Of a DNA stretch of 41,783 nt, positions 1 to 8,506 are shown one piece after another. A program made the position numbers and the translations under genes. Numbering within the stretch: position 1 is the first letter of the stretch; the number at the start of each line of letters is the position of its first letter. Origin of the DNA: Actinomycetes bacterium. GTDB taxonomy: Bacteria > Actinomycetota > Acidimicrobiia > Acidimicrobiales > RAAP-2. Where the stretch lies: positions 1 to 41,783 of the forward strand of contig JAJYQJ010000038.1 in the NCBI GenBank assembly GCA_021794655.1, given 5' to 3'. The notes beneath the pieces are model-generated. The model was given only the letters and a program-made list of their open reading frames with translations. It was not told the DNA's origin and ran no database searches.

Positions 1-874
1 CGTAGTAGTACGGATTCGCACCACCGCCCGGCAGCGTCCGCGTACCGAACGCGCGGATCAGATCCATCGGCGACACGAGCCCCGGCTCGGGCGGGTACGG
101 CCCTCTCTTCGTCGAGCAGAAGAGCCGCCCGTAGGTCTTTGCGACCTTCATCACACGGGGGTCCGACGCGTACTGTGCGACGTTGAACACCCTGCTTCCA
201 TTCAGATCGTAGGGGTTAGTAGCGCCACTAGACCCACCGTGGGAGCTACCACCTCCAACTTCGGATCTCGTCTTGCCCTGGGCGTTCTCCGGAGGAGGAA
301 GAGCTCCCTCGTTCAAGTAGATCTTGTCGACGATCGACGGATCGCACCACTCTATCCCGGAGTCCGTTATCGCGATCACCGTCGTCGGGCTACCAGTCGT
401 CGTCTGCCACGCCTTGTCGACGGAACCGCCCATTACCCCGCAGAGCTCTTGGGGATTCGAGCTGATCGACGGGTTCGTCGAACGTGCAGAGGTGAGCTTC
501 CAGTTCCCACCGGCGCTCAGCCAGTTCGACGGGCGAACCGGTGGGAACACGTTAGCGTTGTGGTCGTTCGTGAGCGACGTGTGATTAGCACTCGACGGCG
601 CCGGCCAGGGGAACGTCCCCGTCAGCGATCCATGTTGTCCGGGGGTTGGAGTGTTTGGATCCACTCTCAACGCGGGACACGTCACGGGCCGGTGCGGCGT
701 CATGCGCGCCCCGGACACCCACTGCGGCGCCGCTTCAACCTTTGCCGTCATCACGCCGAGCATCGCAGTCCCCGGTCGACCACTCGCGCAGCTCGAAAGA
801 ACCATCGCGACCCCCGCAACCCCCAGCGCGACCCGCCCTACCTTGCCCCTACCCTTACCCCTGCCCTTGCCCAT
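1..874 (-). CDS. Secreted subtilisin-like serine protease (S8), N-terminal part
   Basis: The gene runs off the left edge of the window; 291 codons are visible. The start at 874 gives a very basic N-terminus of alternating Lys/Gly/Arg, a hydrophobic stretch (VALGVAGVAMVL) and a lipobox-like LSSC near residue 32, so export and perhaps lipid anchoring are likely. Around residues 155-185 the sequence TTVIAITDSGIEWCDPS matches the Asp-box of S8 peptidases (catalytic Asp in TDSGI), preceded by the usual KAWQTTTG lead. The following DLNGSRVFNVAQYASDPRV stretch is typical of the insert before the His-box in actinobacterial S8 members; the His and Ser boxes would lie outside the window. It begins 19 nt after the stop of the ctaG-like gene and probably shares its transcript. 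Family is fairly certain; substrate is unknown. Confidence 0.75.
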   Translation of the reverse strand, partial: MGKGRGKGRGKVGRVALGVAGVAMVLSSCASGRPGTAMLGVMTAKVEAAPQWVSGARMTPHRPVTCPALRVDPNTPTPGQHGSLTGTFPWPAPSSANHTSLTNDHNANVFPPVRPSNWLSAGGNWKLTSARSTNPSISSNPQELCGVMGGSVDKAWQTTTGSPTTVIAITDSGIEWCDPSIVDKIYLNEGALPPPENAQGKTRSEVGGGSSHGGSSGATNPYDLNGSRVFNVAQYASDPRVMKVAKTYGRLFCSTKRGPYPPEPGLVSPMDLIRAFGTRTLPGGGANPYYY

Positions 875-893
875 CGCGACGAGACTAGCCTCT

Positions 894-1880
894 TCAGGGT
901 CCCGCTGCGCTGCCGTCTCGTGAGTTGGAGTCGACGAGAGCCGCCTCGTCGAGGATACGATCCGCTTCCTCGGCCAACCTCTCTTCATGGTGGATCCACA
1001 CGATCGCTACTGGAATCATCGCCAGAAGCATGATCGTGTCACCACCTACCCACATGATCGCACCCCCGATGTGGAGATCCGTGACGAGCGACGGTCCCCA
1101 CGTCCGGTGCATCGCTTTGTACGCGGGAAATATCTCATGCGCCGTCGCCGTGAGCGCGAGCCCGGTGAACGTGTCAACTGGCACCCCCGCCGATATGTAC
1201 AAGAGACGGAACCCCGGATGGAGGCGGTGTCGACTCGGCTCTATCGCGACGACGGGCCGCCAGAAGAGATACCCGACGACGAGGTACAAGAAATGCTCCA
1301 TGTTATGCACCGTCTCGTTTTCAAGCGTGAGGTTATAGAAACTCGTCAGATGTGTCACCGGGATGACGACCGCGTACAACACGAATCCAAATATCGGATG
1401 CCCAATAACTTCAGATACCCTGGAGTCAAGAGCCCGCTTGATAACTTCGTGCGCCCGCCCCGTCGTCGCGCGCTCCAAGAGCTCGATCGGCGCCCCCATC
1501 GCAAACAGCGGTCCGGCGACCATGATCAGCAACAGGTGCTGGATCATGTGATCGTAGAACAACACGCTGTCGTATATCCCGATAAAGCTCTCGACCGCGA
1601 CGAACGTCGTCACGAGACCAGCGAAGAACGCTAGAGTTCGCCTCACATGCCAGCGCTCCTCCGGCTCGCCTCTCGATAACCTCTTTACTCCCGCGAGATA
1701 CGCGAGCGCAACGAGAATGATCATCACAGTCGGCACCGGATCGAACGTGAACTGTGTGAACCTGTGCCAGTTGAGAGGAGGGAGCATCGCGGCCGTCACA
1801 ATGTCTGTCGACCTTACCGCAAAGATCGGCCTCTTAGAAACCGGTAAGCGGCGGTCGATCCGGTTCAAATACCTGGTCAT
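894..1880 (-). CDS. ctaG: Cytochrome c oxidase assembly protein, CtaG (caa3 type)
   Basis: Predicted polytopic membrane protein needed for assembly of caa3-type cytochrome oxidase, probably in copper delivery to the CuB site. Seen in the sequence: at least six or seven hydrophobic segments, the family block DHMIQHLLLIMVAGPLFAMGAP, a second block HNMEHFLYLVVGYLFWRP, and a C-terminal DLHIGGAIMWVGGDTIML segment; several of these carry membrane-embedded His and Met residues. Length (about 300 residues) suits the family. The listed start gives 328 residues; Met32 (1787, MLPPLNWHRFTQ) is closer to where family members begin, and neither start has a good Shine-Dalgarno site. It is divergent from the DUF2786 gene. 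A heme A synthase gene (31536) elsewhere in the window serves the same oxidase pathway. Confidence 0.85.
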   Translation of the reverse strand: MTRYLNRIDRRLPVSKRPIFAVRSTDIVTAAMLPPLNWHRFTQFTFDPVPTVMIILVALAYLAGVKRLSRGEPEERWHVRRTLAFFAGLVTTFVAVESFIGIYDSVLFYDHMIQHLLLIMVAGPLFAMGAPIELLERATTGRAHEVIKRALDSRVSEVIGHPIFGFVLYAVVIPVTHLTSFYNLTLENETVHNMEHFLYLVVGYLFWRPVVAIEPSRHRLHPGFRLLYISAGVPVDTFTGLALTATAHEIFPAYKAMHRTWGPSLVTDLHIGGAIMWVGGDTIMLLAMIPVAIVWIHHEERLAEEADRILDEAALVDSNSRDGSAAGP

Positions 1881-1912
1881 CTCGGATCCAAGATCTGCGA
1901 ACGCATCTCGTG

Positions 1913-1918
1913 CATAAT
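1913..1918 (+). promoter_or_regulatory. -10 box of a leaderless promoter
   Basis: CATAAT is separated by 6 nt from the ATG at 1925. This spacing places the transcription start at or next to the start codon and supports 1925 rather than the GTG at 1910 as the start of the DUF2786 gene. Confidence 0.45.
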
Positions 1919-1924
1919 GCTCAC

Positions 1925-3262
1925 ATGGGAACTAAGAACCGCGAACGCAGACGACAGAAGCAAGCCAAGCACAACCGTGCTCGACGCGGAGGTGCAAGCC
2001 GGGGGGACTCTCGCTCGGCGGGCAGGAATACGACACGCGGTTCTGCATACGAGTTCGCCGACGAGCTACTCGATGCACTCATAACGGACGCGATCTACAA
2101 CGCCGCACACGCCGACTGTCAAACCGGGTTCGTCCCCGACGCGACGATCAACGCGCTCGTCGAAGGCTTTGGAGTGCCAGGTGGACCCGAAACGGTTCAG
2201 GAGAAGATCTTCTCCTCGATCGTCACCTCTGCGACGCGCTCCCTTCGGGGGGGTTGGGAACCAGAGGAGCTCGAGCGAGTCCTCAGACGCAAGGCAACCG
2301 TTAGCGCCGCGCGACTCTGTGTCAACGCTATCGCAACCGCCGCGAGCAACTGCTGGGGCGCCGAGACCCAAGACGACTGGGAACGCCAGATCGCGGCGAT
2401 GAAACCAAACGCCCGCCCACTCGACCCCGGGTTCTCCAGTTGGCCCTCCGACGTCGACGCGGCACTACGAGCACTCGGCGTCCTCGACCATCTTCCCCCG
2501 ATGCCGAACCTCGGCGCGCTCCCGCGGACTCGACCGACCAAGCACTCCGACGCGGACGAGCAGGTTCTCGCTCGAGTACGCGCCCTGCTCGCCAAAGCGG
2601 AGTCGACCGACTTCCCCGAGGAAGCCGACGCTCTAACCGCGAAGGCCCAACAGCTCATGACCCGCCACTGCCTCGACCGCTCCCTCGTCGACGCCCAAGC
2701 GGGCCACGACGCTCATCCGCACCTCCAAGTGCGCCGCTGCTGGCTCGACGACCCTTACCTCGAGGCAAAAGGACTTCTCTTGACCATCGTCGCGAGCGCA
2801 AATCGTTGTCGCACGGTTCTCTCCCCCGACGTCGGTTTCTCGACGATCGTCGGCCACCCTGACGACATCGACGCGTCAGAGTTGCTCTTCACATCGTTAC
2901 TCGTCCAGGCGACACGGCGCATGACCGTCGCCGCCGACGATCCCACACACTCCACTCGATCGCGGCGACCCTCCTACCGCCGTTCATTCCTCGTCGCCTA
3001 CGCCCACCGGATCGGAATGCGCCTCGACGAGGTCAGCCAAGCCGCTACCGCAGAAGCGGACAAGGAACATGGTGGGGCTCTTCTACCCGTCCTCGCCCGT
3101 CGATCCGATCACATCGACGAAGCTGTCGACGCACTATTCGGTGAGCTCACCAGCAGCGCTATCTCGGTCTCTGACTACGCGGGATGGGCAGCGGGCACCG
3201 CTGCCGCAGACCTCGCCGACCTCGTCACCGCAGAACAACTCGCCGCCTCCGCCGTCGCTTAG
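1925..3262 (+). CDS. DUF2786 domain protein
   Basis: 445 residues. The N-terminus is strongly basic (NRERRRQKQAKHNRARR), suggesting nucleic-acid contact or simple charge. The middle carries a DUF2786 domain at about residues 205-245 (VRALLAKAESTDFPEEADALTAKAQQLM), a short helical module of unknown function found in actinobacteria and some phages. The C-terminal half contains SFLVAYAHRIGMRL and an Ala-rich helix and is like other actinobacterial DUF2786 proteins as far as can be judged by eye. There is no signal peptide or membrane segment. An alternative GTG start lies 15 nt upstream, but a CATAAT box 6 nt before the ATG favours the chosen start. Function unknown. Confidence 0.75.
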   Translation: MGTKNRERRRQKQAKHNRARRGGASRGDSRSAGRNTTRGSAYEFADELLDALITDAIYNAAHADCQTGFVPDATINALVEGFGVPGGPETVQEKIFSSIVTSATRSLRGGWEPEELERVLRRKATVSAARLCVNAIATAASNCWGAETQDDWERQIAAMKPNARPLDPGFSSWPSDVDAALRALGVLDHLPPMPNLGALPRTRPTKHSDADEQVLARVRALLAKAESTDFPEEADALTAKAQQLMTRHCLDRSLVDAQAGHDAHPHLQVRRCWLDDPYLEAKGLLLTIVASANRCRTVLSPDVGFSTIVGHPDDIDASELLFTSLLVQATRRMTVAADDPTHSTRSRRPSYRRSFLVAYAHRIGMRLDEVSQAATAEADKEHGGALLPVLARRSDHIDEAVDALFGELTSSAISVSDYAGWAAGTAAADLADLVTAEQLAASAVA

Positions 3263-3374
3263 AACCGCCGTCGGCCCAGACCCGCATCGCCCTCCGGCCC
3301 TGCTGCGGCAAACGCTGAGCACTTCGTTGGGGCTTGGCGTGAGCGACCGTGCCGGCGTTAGATTTAGATGGGTT

Positions 3375-3394
3375 AGTCTTGCATCTTCAAGACT
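3375..3394. promoter_or_regulatory. Perfect inverted repeat, likely operator
   Basis: AGTCTTG and CAAGACT form perfect 7-bp arms around a 6-bp centre (CATCTT), 57 bp upstream of the amidohydrolase start at 3451. Such symmetry and position suit an operator for a dimeric repressor controlling the 3451-6663 operon. No regulator gene is adjacent. It could also form an RNA hairpin in the leader. Confidence 0.45.
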
Positions 3395-3450
3395 GGCGAC
3401 GGCCGGGACCCCACGACGGGGCCACTAGTACGCAGGAGGAGATTATAGCG

Positions 3451-4734
3451 ATGCAGATCGAGGACATGATCTTGGTGAGCGTCGACGATCACGTCGTCGA
3501 ACCCCCAGGTATGTTTGACGGAAGGCTCCCGGCCAAGTACCAAGAGGTCGCACCGGAGTTCATCCACAAAGACGACGGAACCGACGTGTGGCGATACCAC
3601 GGGGCCGAGATACCCAACATCGGACTCAACGCCGTCGTCGGTCGACCTCCCGAGGAGTACGGGATTGAACCGAGCTCGCTCGCGGAGATGCGCGCCGGCT
3701 GCTACGACGTGACAGAAAGAGTGCGCGACATGAACGCGAACGGCGTTCTCGGCTCGATGTGCTTCCCGTCGTTCGTCCAGTTCTGCGGCCAGTTGTTCGC
3801 GAGGACCCAAGACAAGGACGAGGCGCTCGCGATGGTCAGAGCTTACAACGACTGGCACATCGAGGGATGGTGCGGGGCAGCGCCGGGTCGCTTCATCCCG
3901 CTATCGATCCCGGTCCTGTGGGACGCAGACCTCGCCGCCGACGAAGTTCGCCGGGTCGCGAAAAAGGGCTGCCACGCCGTGACGTTCTCGGAGAACCCCG
4001 AAAAACTCGGCTGGCCGAGCCTTCACAACGCTCACTGGGACCCGTTCTGGAAGGCCTGCTCTGACGAACACACCGTCGTCTGCATGCACATCGGGTCCTC
4101 GTCTCAGCTCGTGATGACCTCCGTCGAGGCCCCGCTCGACGTCATGATCAGTCTGCAACCTATGAACATCGTCCAGGCCGCCGCCGATCTCATCTGGTCA
4201 CCGGTCCTTCGTAAGTTTCCAGACCTTCGAGTAGCGCTCTCTGAAGGAGGGATCGGCTGGATCCCGTACCTACTCGAGAGGATCGACTACGTCTATCAAC
4301 ACCACCACAAGTGGACCGGCCAGGACTTCGGTGACATGCTCCCGAGCCAAGTCTTCCACGAGAAGATAATCACGTGTTTTATCGACGACGCGTTCGGCGT
4401 CGACAACCGACGATACTTGAACGTCGACAACATAACCTGGGAGTGCGACTATCCACACTCTGACTCAACGTGGCCACAGTCCCCGGAGGCCGCAATGAAG
4501 TACCTCCACGACGTTTCCGACGACGAAATCAACAAGATCACCCACAAGAACGCGATGCGGGCCTTCCAGTACGACCCCTTCAGTGTCATCGCCGCGGAAG
4601 ACTGCACCGTCGGCGCCCTGCGAGCCCAGGCGACCGACGTCGACACACGGAATATCTCCAGAGCCGAACGAGGGCTCCCCGAGCGGGAGCGAGCGAGTAT
4701 CGACCTGTTTAATCTGACGGAAAAGGACAAGTAG
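3451..4734 (+). CDS. Amidohydrolase family protein (COG2159, Amidohydro_2)
   Basis: 427 residues, predicted TIM-barrel metal-dependent hydrolase or decarboxylase of the ACMSD-like superfamily; the substrate cannot be read from sequence. Seen: the N-terminal VDDHVVEPP motif (residues 11-19), where family members usually place metal-binding residues; ALSEGGIGWIP in the second half; and WECDYPHSDSTWP near residues 330-342, with the conserved metal or catalytic Asp. The start is fixed by AGGAGGAG about 8 nt upstream of the ATG; an in-frame upstream ATG at 3349 has no such site. It is first gene of an operon with a crotonase only 9 nt downstream. The protein at 36855 shares the motifs in the same order (VDDHLIEPP, ALSEGGIGW, ECDYPHADSTWP) and is a clear paralogue. 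Confidence 0.85.
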   Translation: MQIEDMILVSVDDHVVEPPGMFDGRLPAKYQEVAPEFIHKDDGTDVWRYHGAEIPNIGLNAVVGRPPEEYGIEPSSLAEMRAGCYDVTERVRDMNANGVLGSMCFPSFVQFCGQLFARTQDKDEALAMVRAYNDWHIEGWCGAAPGRFIPLSIPVLWDADLAADEVRRVAKKGCHAVTFSENPEKLGWPSLHNAHWDPFWKACSDEHTVVCMHIGSSSQLVMTSVEAPLDVMISLQPMNIVQAAADLIWSPVLRKFPDLRVALSEGGIGWIPYLLERIDYVYQHHHKWTGQDFGDMLPSQVFHEKIITCFIDDAFGVDNRRYLNVDNITWECDYPHSDSTWPQSPEAAMKYLHDVSDDEINKITHKNAMRAFQYDPFSVIAAEDCTVGALRAQATDVDTRNISRAERGLPERERASIDLFNLTEKDK

Positions 4735-4743
4735 GTAACGACG

Positions 4744-5553
4744 ATGCCGATCCACTACCAGCCAGGTGACGACCACGTCGTCTTGATAACGATAGATCGC
4801 CCCGAAGCGCGTAACTCGCTCGACATGGAGCACTTCTTCCAACTCCGCAAGGCTTGGGAACGCTTCGGAGACGACGCCGACGCGTGGGTTGCCGTCATCA
4901 CCGGGGTCGGACCCGACTTCTGCGTCGGCGCCGATCTAAAGACCTACATACCCCAGATCACCGAACTCTTGAAGAAGATGGAGACGGGTAAGGCGACAGA
5001 GGTCGACGGTTACAGTCTCGACGACGGAACGAAGGCCGTCTTGCGAGGGTCACAACTCTACAAGCCGATCGTCGCGGCGGTCAACGGAACGTGCGTCGCG
5101 GGTGGGATGGAGATGCTCGGCGGATGCGACATCCGAGTCGCGTCAGACACCGCGACGTTCGGCGTCTTGGAGCCAAAGCGCGGTCTTTTCGCGGGCGGCG
5201 GCACTACGGTAAGACTGCCCCGTCAGATCCCGTTTCCAGCCGCGATGGAGTTGCTCTTGTGTGCAGACCGGATCTCAGCTTCACGAGTCTACGAGATGGG
5301 GCTCTTGAACGAGGTCTGCCCACCCGAGAAGCTCCTCGAGCGCGCGTACGACTACGCGAAGAGGATCACCACGAACGGTCCCTTCGCCGTTAAAAAGACT
5401 AAAGAGTCCGTCATCCGTGGTCTCGCAACCGACATGCACGAAGCGTACAAAATAGAAGAAGCGATCTCCGGCGAGGTCTTCTCGAGCGAAGACGCAACCG
5501 AAGGTCCAAAAGCCTTCGCCGAGAAGCGCCCGCCCGTTTGGAAGGGTCGCTAG
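4744..5553 (+). CDS. Enoyl-CoA hydratase/isomerase (crotonase) family protein
   Basis: 269 residues, cytoplasmic, acts on acyl-CoA thioesters. Crotonase signatures: LITIDRPEARNSLD at the N-terminus, the first oxyanion-hole block FCVGADLKTY (about residues 60-69), the second block NGTCVAGGMEMLGGCDIRVAS (about 114-134), then FGVLEPKRGLFAGGGTTVRLPR and the RISASRVYEMGLLNEVCP stretch. A short insertion between the two oxyanion blocks (ITELLKKMETGKATEVDGYS) is seen in actinobacterial members of broad enoyl-CoA hydratase groups. I did not assign the catalytic Glu pair, so hydratase, isomerase and hydrolase activities remain possible. It lies 9 nt after the amidohydrolase and 13 nt before the stress-protein gene, so co-transcription is very likely. 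Confidence 0.85.
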   Translation: MPIHYQPGDDHVVLITIDRPEARNSLDMEHFFQLRKAWERFGDDADAWVAVITGVGPDFCVGADLKTYIPQITELLKKMETGKATEVDGYSLDDGTKAVLRGSQLYKPIVAAVNGTCVAGGMEMLGGCDIRVASDTATFGVLEPKRGLFAGGGTTVRLPRQIPFPAAMELLLCADRISASRVYEMGLLNEVCPPEKLLERAYDYAKRITTNGPFAVKKTKESVIRGLATDMHEAYKIEEAISGEVFSSEDATEGPKAFAEKRPPVWKGR

Positions 5554-5566
5554 AAAAGAGGTTCCC

Positions 5567-6055
5567 GTGAGTGACGGGAGTGACGGGAGTGATGGGAGTG
5601 ACACGAGGCCCGAGGTCTCACACCACGACAGGCGTGTCGTCGTCGGTATCGACGGTTCTACCGGATCGGACAAGGCGCTCTTGTGGGCTGCCGCCCAGGC
5701 GCAGCGCACCGGTGCGATCCTCGAGGTGGTCGGGGCGTGGAGCATTCCAGCTGCCGCTGGATATACACCCGGCGTCGTATTCGAGGAGTTCGAAAAGGCG
5801 GTCGAAGACGTCTCTGATCAAGCCGTCACAAGAGCAACCGAGCTCTACCCGGATCTTGAAGTGCAACAACGGATCGTCGAGTCGCCGGCTGCGCCCGCGT
5901 TGGTCGAAGCAAGCGAGGGTGCAGAGTTGCTCGTCGTCGGCTCCAGGGGACGCGGTGGTTTCAGGGAACTACTTCTCGGCTCCGTGAGCCAGTACTGCGC
6001 TCACCACGCCGACTGTCCAGTCGTCATAGTCCCCTCTCACACCCGATCGAGCTGA
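5567..6055 (+). CDS. Universal stress protein (UspA family)
   Basis: 162 residues, single Usp domain. The core begins at VVVGIDGSTGSDKALLWAA and ends with the ATP-binding signature GSRGRGGFRELLLGSVS (G-2X-G-9X-G-S/T), followed by CPVVIVP. Members bind ATP and modulate stress or dormancy responses. The start is a GTG preceded by AAGAGG. The first dozen residues are a low-complexity Ser-Asp-Gly run encoded by a 9-bp tandem repeat, absent from most family members and likely disordered. Its stop overlaps the next gene's start by one base (TGATG). Its place in a catabolic operon suggests co-regulation with substrate use. Confidence 0.88.
   Translation: MSDGSDGSDGSDTRPEVSHHDRRVVVGIDGSTGSDKALLWAAAQAQRTGAILEVVGAWSIPAAAGYTPGVVFEEFEKAVEDVSDQAVTRATELYPDLEVQQRIVESPAAPALVEASEGAELLVVGSRGRGGFRELLLGSVSQYCAHHADCPVVIVPSHTRSS
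5570..5596 (+). repeat. 9-bp tandem repeat at 5' end of the usp gene
   Basis: Three consecutive copies of AGTGACGGG (the third is AGTGATGGG) starting at the second codon; a fourth degenerate copy follows. Each unit adds Ser-Asp-Gly in frame, so copy-number change would lengthen the N-terminus without a frameshift. Confidence 0.8.
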
Positions 6056-6663
6056 TGGACAAGCACGCTTGGGACGCGAGATATCGAGAGAAGGACCTCG
6101 TCTGGGGTGCTGAGCCAAATCAGTTCTTGGTATCCGAACTCGCAGACCTCGACCCCGGCACAGTCGTCGACTTGGCCTGCGGCGAAGGAAGGAACGCTAT
6201 CTGGCTCGCCGAACACGGATGGACCGCGACCGGAGTCGACTTCTCCTGCGCAGCCCTCGACAAGGCCCGTGAAATCGCGCAGCGTCGCGGCGTCGACGTC
6301 GAATGGATCGAAGCCGACGTCTCTACGTGGGTCCCACCCGACCGCGGCTACGACTTAGTCGTCGCTTTTTACATGCAGCTTCTCGAGCCACAACGCACTT
6401 CCGCAGTCAACGCAGCACTCGACGCGGTCGGATCGGGGGGAACGTTTCTATTCGTCGCCCACGACTTGAAGAACCTAACAGAGGGTTTCGGTGGACCACC
6501 GAACCAAGACGCTCTCTACACTCCAGAAGAGGTCGCCGGAAGGGCTCTGGACCGCGGACTCATCGTCGAGAAGGCAGCGAGCGTCGTTAGGACCGTTACG
6601 ACCGACGACGGCCCCCGCGACGCGGTCGACGTTTTAGTGCGAGCTACCCGACGTCGCTCGTAG
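6055..6663 (+). CDS. Class I SAM-dependent methyltransferase
   Basis: 202 residues. The SAM-binding motif I is VVDLACGEGRNAIWLAE (about residues 36-52), followed by TGVDFS (motif II acidic strand) and VEWIEADV. The N-terminal WDARYREKDLVWGAEPNQFL is typical of the TehB-like / thiopurine-like small methyltransferases common in actinobacteria, where the substrate is usually unproven. It begins at the overlapping TGATG of the stress-protein gene, so translation is coupled. Its 3' end overlaps the convergent MFS gene by 30 bp. Confidence 0.85.
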   Translation: MDKHAWDARYREKDLVWGAEPNQFLVSELADLDPGTVVDLACGEGRNAIWLAEHGWTATGVDFSCAALDKAREIAQRRGVDVEWIEADVSTWVPPDRGYDLVVAFYMQLLEPQRTSAVNAALDAVGSGGTFLFVAHDLKNLTEGFGGPPNQDALYTPEEVAGRALDRGLIVEKAASVVRTVTTDDGPRDAVDVLVRATRRRS

Positions 6664-8361
6664 AGGATCGTTCCTCGCCGGGCTGGAAGAGACGCGTGCG
6701 ACCGTTGAGTCTTTATCTCCATCTTGGGGTCGCAGACCGTCTCTTGAACCTGGTTCAACCTCACCTATCTCAGGGGTGAACTTGGCCGGACGAGACGGCA
6801 ACCCGGCGAGAACTGCGACGACGCTCACCACTACAACTACCGCCGCCACTTTTAGCGCAAGATCCATGCCGCTTATGAATCCAACGCGCGCCGTATCTGC
6901 GAGCGCCGTGCCCAACTTGCCGCCGACGTGATCCGCGACCATCTGCGCTCCACCAATTGAACCCATGATTGCTTGGCGCGCTATTTGTGGCACTTTGTGT
7001 CCCGATAGAACCGCTCCCATGTGCGCTTGGTAGCGAACACTCAGGACCGAACCGAGAATCGCAACGCCGAGGGCTCCACCGGTCTGTATTGCGGTGCTGT
7101 TCGTCGCCGACCCGACGCCGACTCGGGACTGGGGAAGCGATCCCATCACCGACGACGTCGACGGGGCAAGAATGAATCCGGCGCCTACCCCCAAGACTAT
7201 GAACCCCAATAGGGCATGGCTGAACGTATCGGCCTGCGTAGTCAACGACAGCTGCCACAGACCGGCCGCCGTGAGAATGAGACCGACAGCGACGACAGCC
7301 TTTGTCCCAAACCAATGATCGAGATACGACGACGCCGGCGACGCTAGAAGCAGGACTCCTGCTACGGGGAGGATTCGGATTCCAGTTCCAAACGCAGAGT
7401 ATCCAAGAGCGAACTGGAGGTACTGCGTGAGCACGAAGAACAGTCCCATCAGGGAAAAGATCGCCAACGCGGCTGCGCCCATCGCTACGGAGAAGCGGCG
7501 ATCTCGAAACGGCCTCAGTACGAGCATCGGGTGTTTCGAGTTGACCTCCCAGATCCCAAAACCCGCGAGTACGACGAGCGAGAACACCCCGGATACCGCG
7601 ACGACCGGCGACGACCATCCTCTCTCGGGTATCTCGATTATCGAGAACAGCAACGCACCGAGACCAACCGTCGAGAGAACGAACCCCACGAAATCGATGG
7701 GGCGCCTCTTCGCGCTCTTGGACTCAGGGATCAACAAGATCGTCGCAACAGCCCCGACGAGCGCTATCGGTGTATTGATCAAGAACACAGAGCCCCACCA
7801 GAAGTGTGCGAGGAGCCAACCCCCGAGAATCGGTCCGACCGCTATTCCAATACCCGCCGTTCCAGACCACACCCCAATAGCGCGCGACTGCGACCTCGTC
7901 CCGGTGAACACGTTCGTCAGTATCGCAAGTGTCGACGGCATGACACACGCAGCACCAACCCCCATGATCGCTCGCGCTAGAACGAGTCTGGTCACTGACC
8001 CCGAGAACGCCGATCCTGCAGACCCCGCGCCAAAGATCACCAGTCCAACTAGAAATATCCGCTTACGGCCGAAACGATCACCGAGGCTTCCCGCCATTAG
8101 GAGCAGCCCCGCGTAGATGACAGCGTAAGAGTCGACTATCCACTGCAGATCGCTCTCGTTCGCGTGCAGGTCACGCACGAGCGTTGGTAGCGCAATGTTC
8201 AACACAGTGTTGTCGAGCGACACAAGAAGCAGGGACAGGCACAACACGACGAGAATCGCGGCGCGCAATATCTTCGACCTCGGAATCGACGCCGTGTTCG
8301 ACGCCGGACTCGGGCCCACATCGCAAACGTTGCTCACCTGGTTAGATAAACACAGTTCCAC
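6634..8361 (-). CDS. MFS transporter, DHA2 (14-TMS, EmrB/QacA-like) drug exporter
   Basis: About 575 residues with 14 hydrophobic segments. The first segment is followed by LDNTVLNIALPTLVRDL (DHA2 motif D1), then GSLGDRFGRKRIFLVG (MFS motif A), and GPILGGWLLAHFWWGSVFLINTPI (motif C region), all diagnostic of drug:H+ antiporters with 14 spans. A hydrophilic C-terminal tail of about 50 residues follows the last span. The start is uncertain: GTG at 8361 or GTG at 8337 (MSNVCDVG); neither has a clear Shine-Dalgarno site. The last 30 bp overlap the convergent methyltransferase gene. A 14-bp tandem repeat upstream (8425-8460) could be its regulatory region. Confidence 0.87.
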   Translation of the reverse strand: MELCLSNQVSNVCDVGPSPASNTASIPRSKILRAAILVVLCLSLLLVSLDNTVLNIALPTLVRDLHANESDLQWIVDSYAVIYAGLLLMAGSLGDRFGRKRIFLVGLVIFGAGSAGSAFSGSVTRLVLARAIMGVGAACVMPSTLAILTNVFTGTRSQSRAIGVWSGTAGIGIAVGPILGGWLLAHFWWGSVFLINTPIALVGAVATILLIPESKSAKRRPIDFVGFVLSTVGLGALLFSIIEIPERGWSSPVVAVSGVFSLVVLAGFGIWEVNSKHPMLVLRPFRDRRFSVAMGAAALAIFSLMGLFFVLTQYLQFALGYSAFGTGIRILPVAGVLLLASPASSYLDHWFGTKAVVAVGLILTAAGLWQLSLTTQADTFSHALLGFIVLGVGAGFILAPSTSSVMGSLPQSRVGVGSATNSTAIQTGGALGVAILGSVLSVRYQAHMGAVLSGHKVPQIARQAIMGSIGGAQMVADHVGGKLGTALADTARVGFISGMDLALKVAAVVVVVSVVAVLAGLPSRPAKFTPEIGEVEPGSRDGLRPQDGDKDSTVARVSSSPARNDPLRATSGSSH

Positions 8362-8424
8362 GAGTTGCGCCAGGGCACAACGTCACAGATTTCTAACCCC
8401 TGTTCACCTCGGAGACACTTGGAC

Positions 8425-8460
8425 CAGGTGTATTGGATCAGGTGTATTGGATCAGGTGGA
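8425..8460 (+). repeat. 14-bp tandem repeat upstream of the MFS gene
   Basis: CAGGTGTATTGGAT occurs twice in direct succession (8425-8438 and 8439-8452) and begins a third time (CAGGTGGA). It lies between two divergent genes, 64 bp before the MFS GTG at 8361 and 47 bp before the membrane-protein start at 8507, so a tandem regulator-binding array is possible. Confidence 0.6.
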
Positions 8461-8506
8461 CCCACCCCGTTAGACCGCGACTTAGACTGCAGCTGGAGCC
8501 TCTCAT

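Noticed and set aside
845-870. Telomere-like CCCTTACCCCTGCCC repeat
   Set aside because: It encodes the Lys/Gly/Arg-rich N-terminus of the minus-strand protease; ordinary low-complexity coding sequence.
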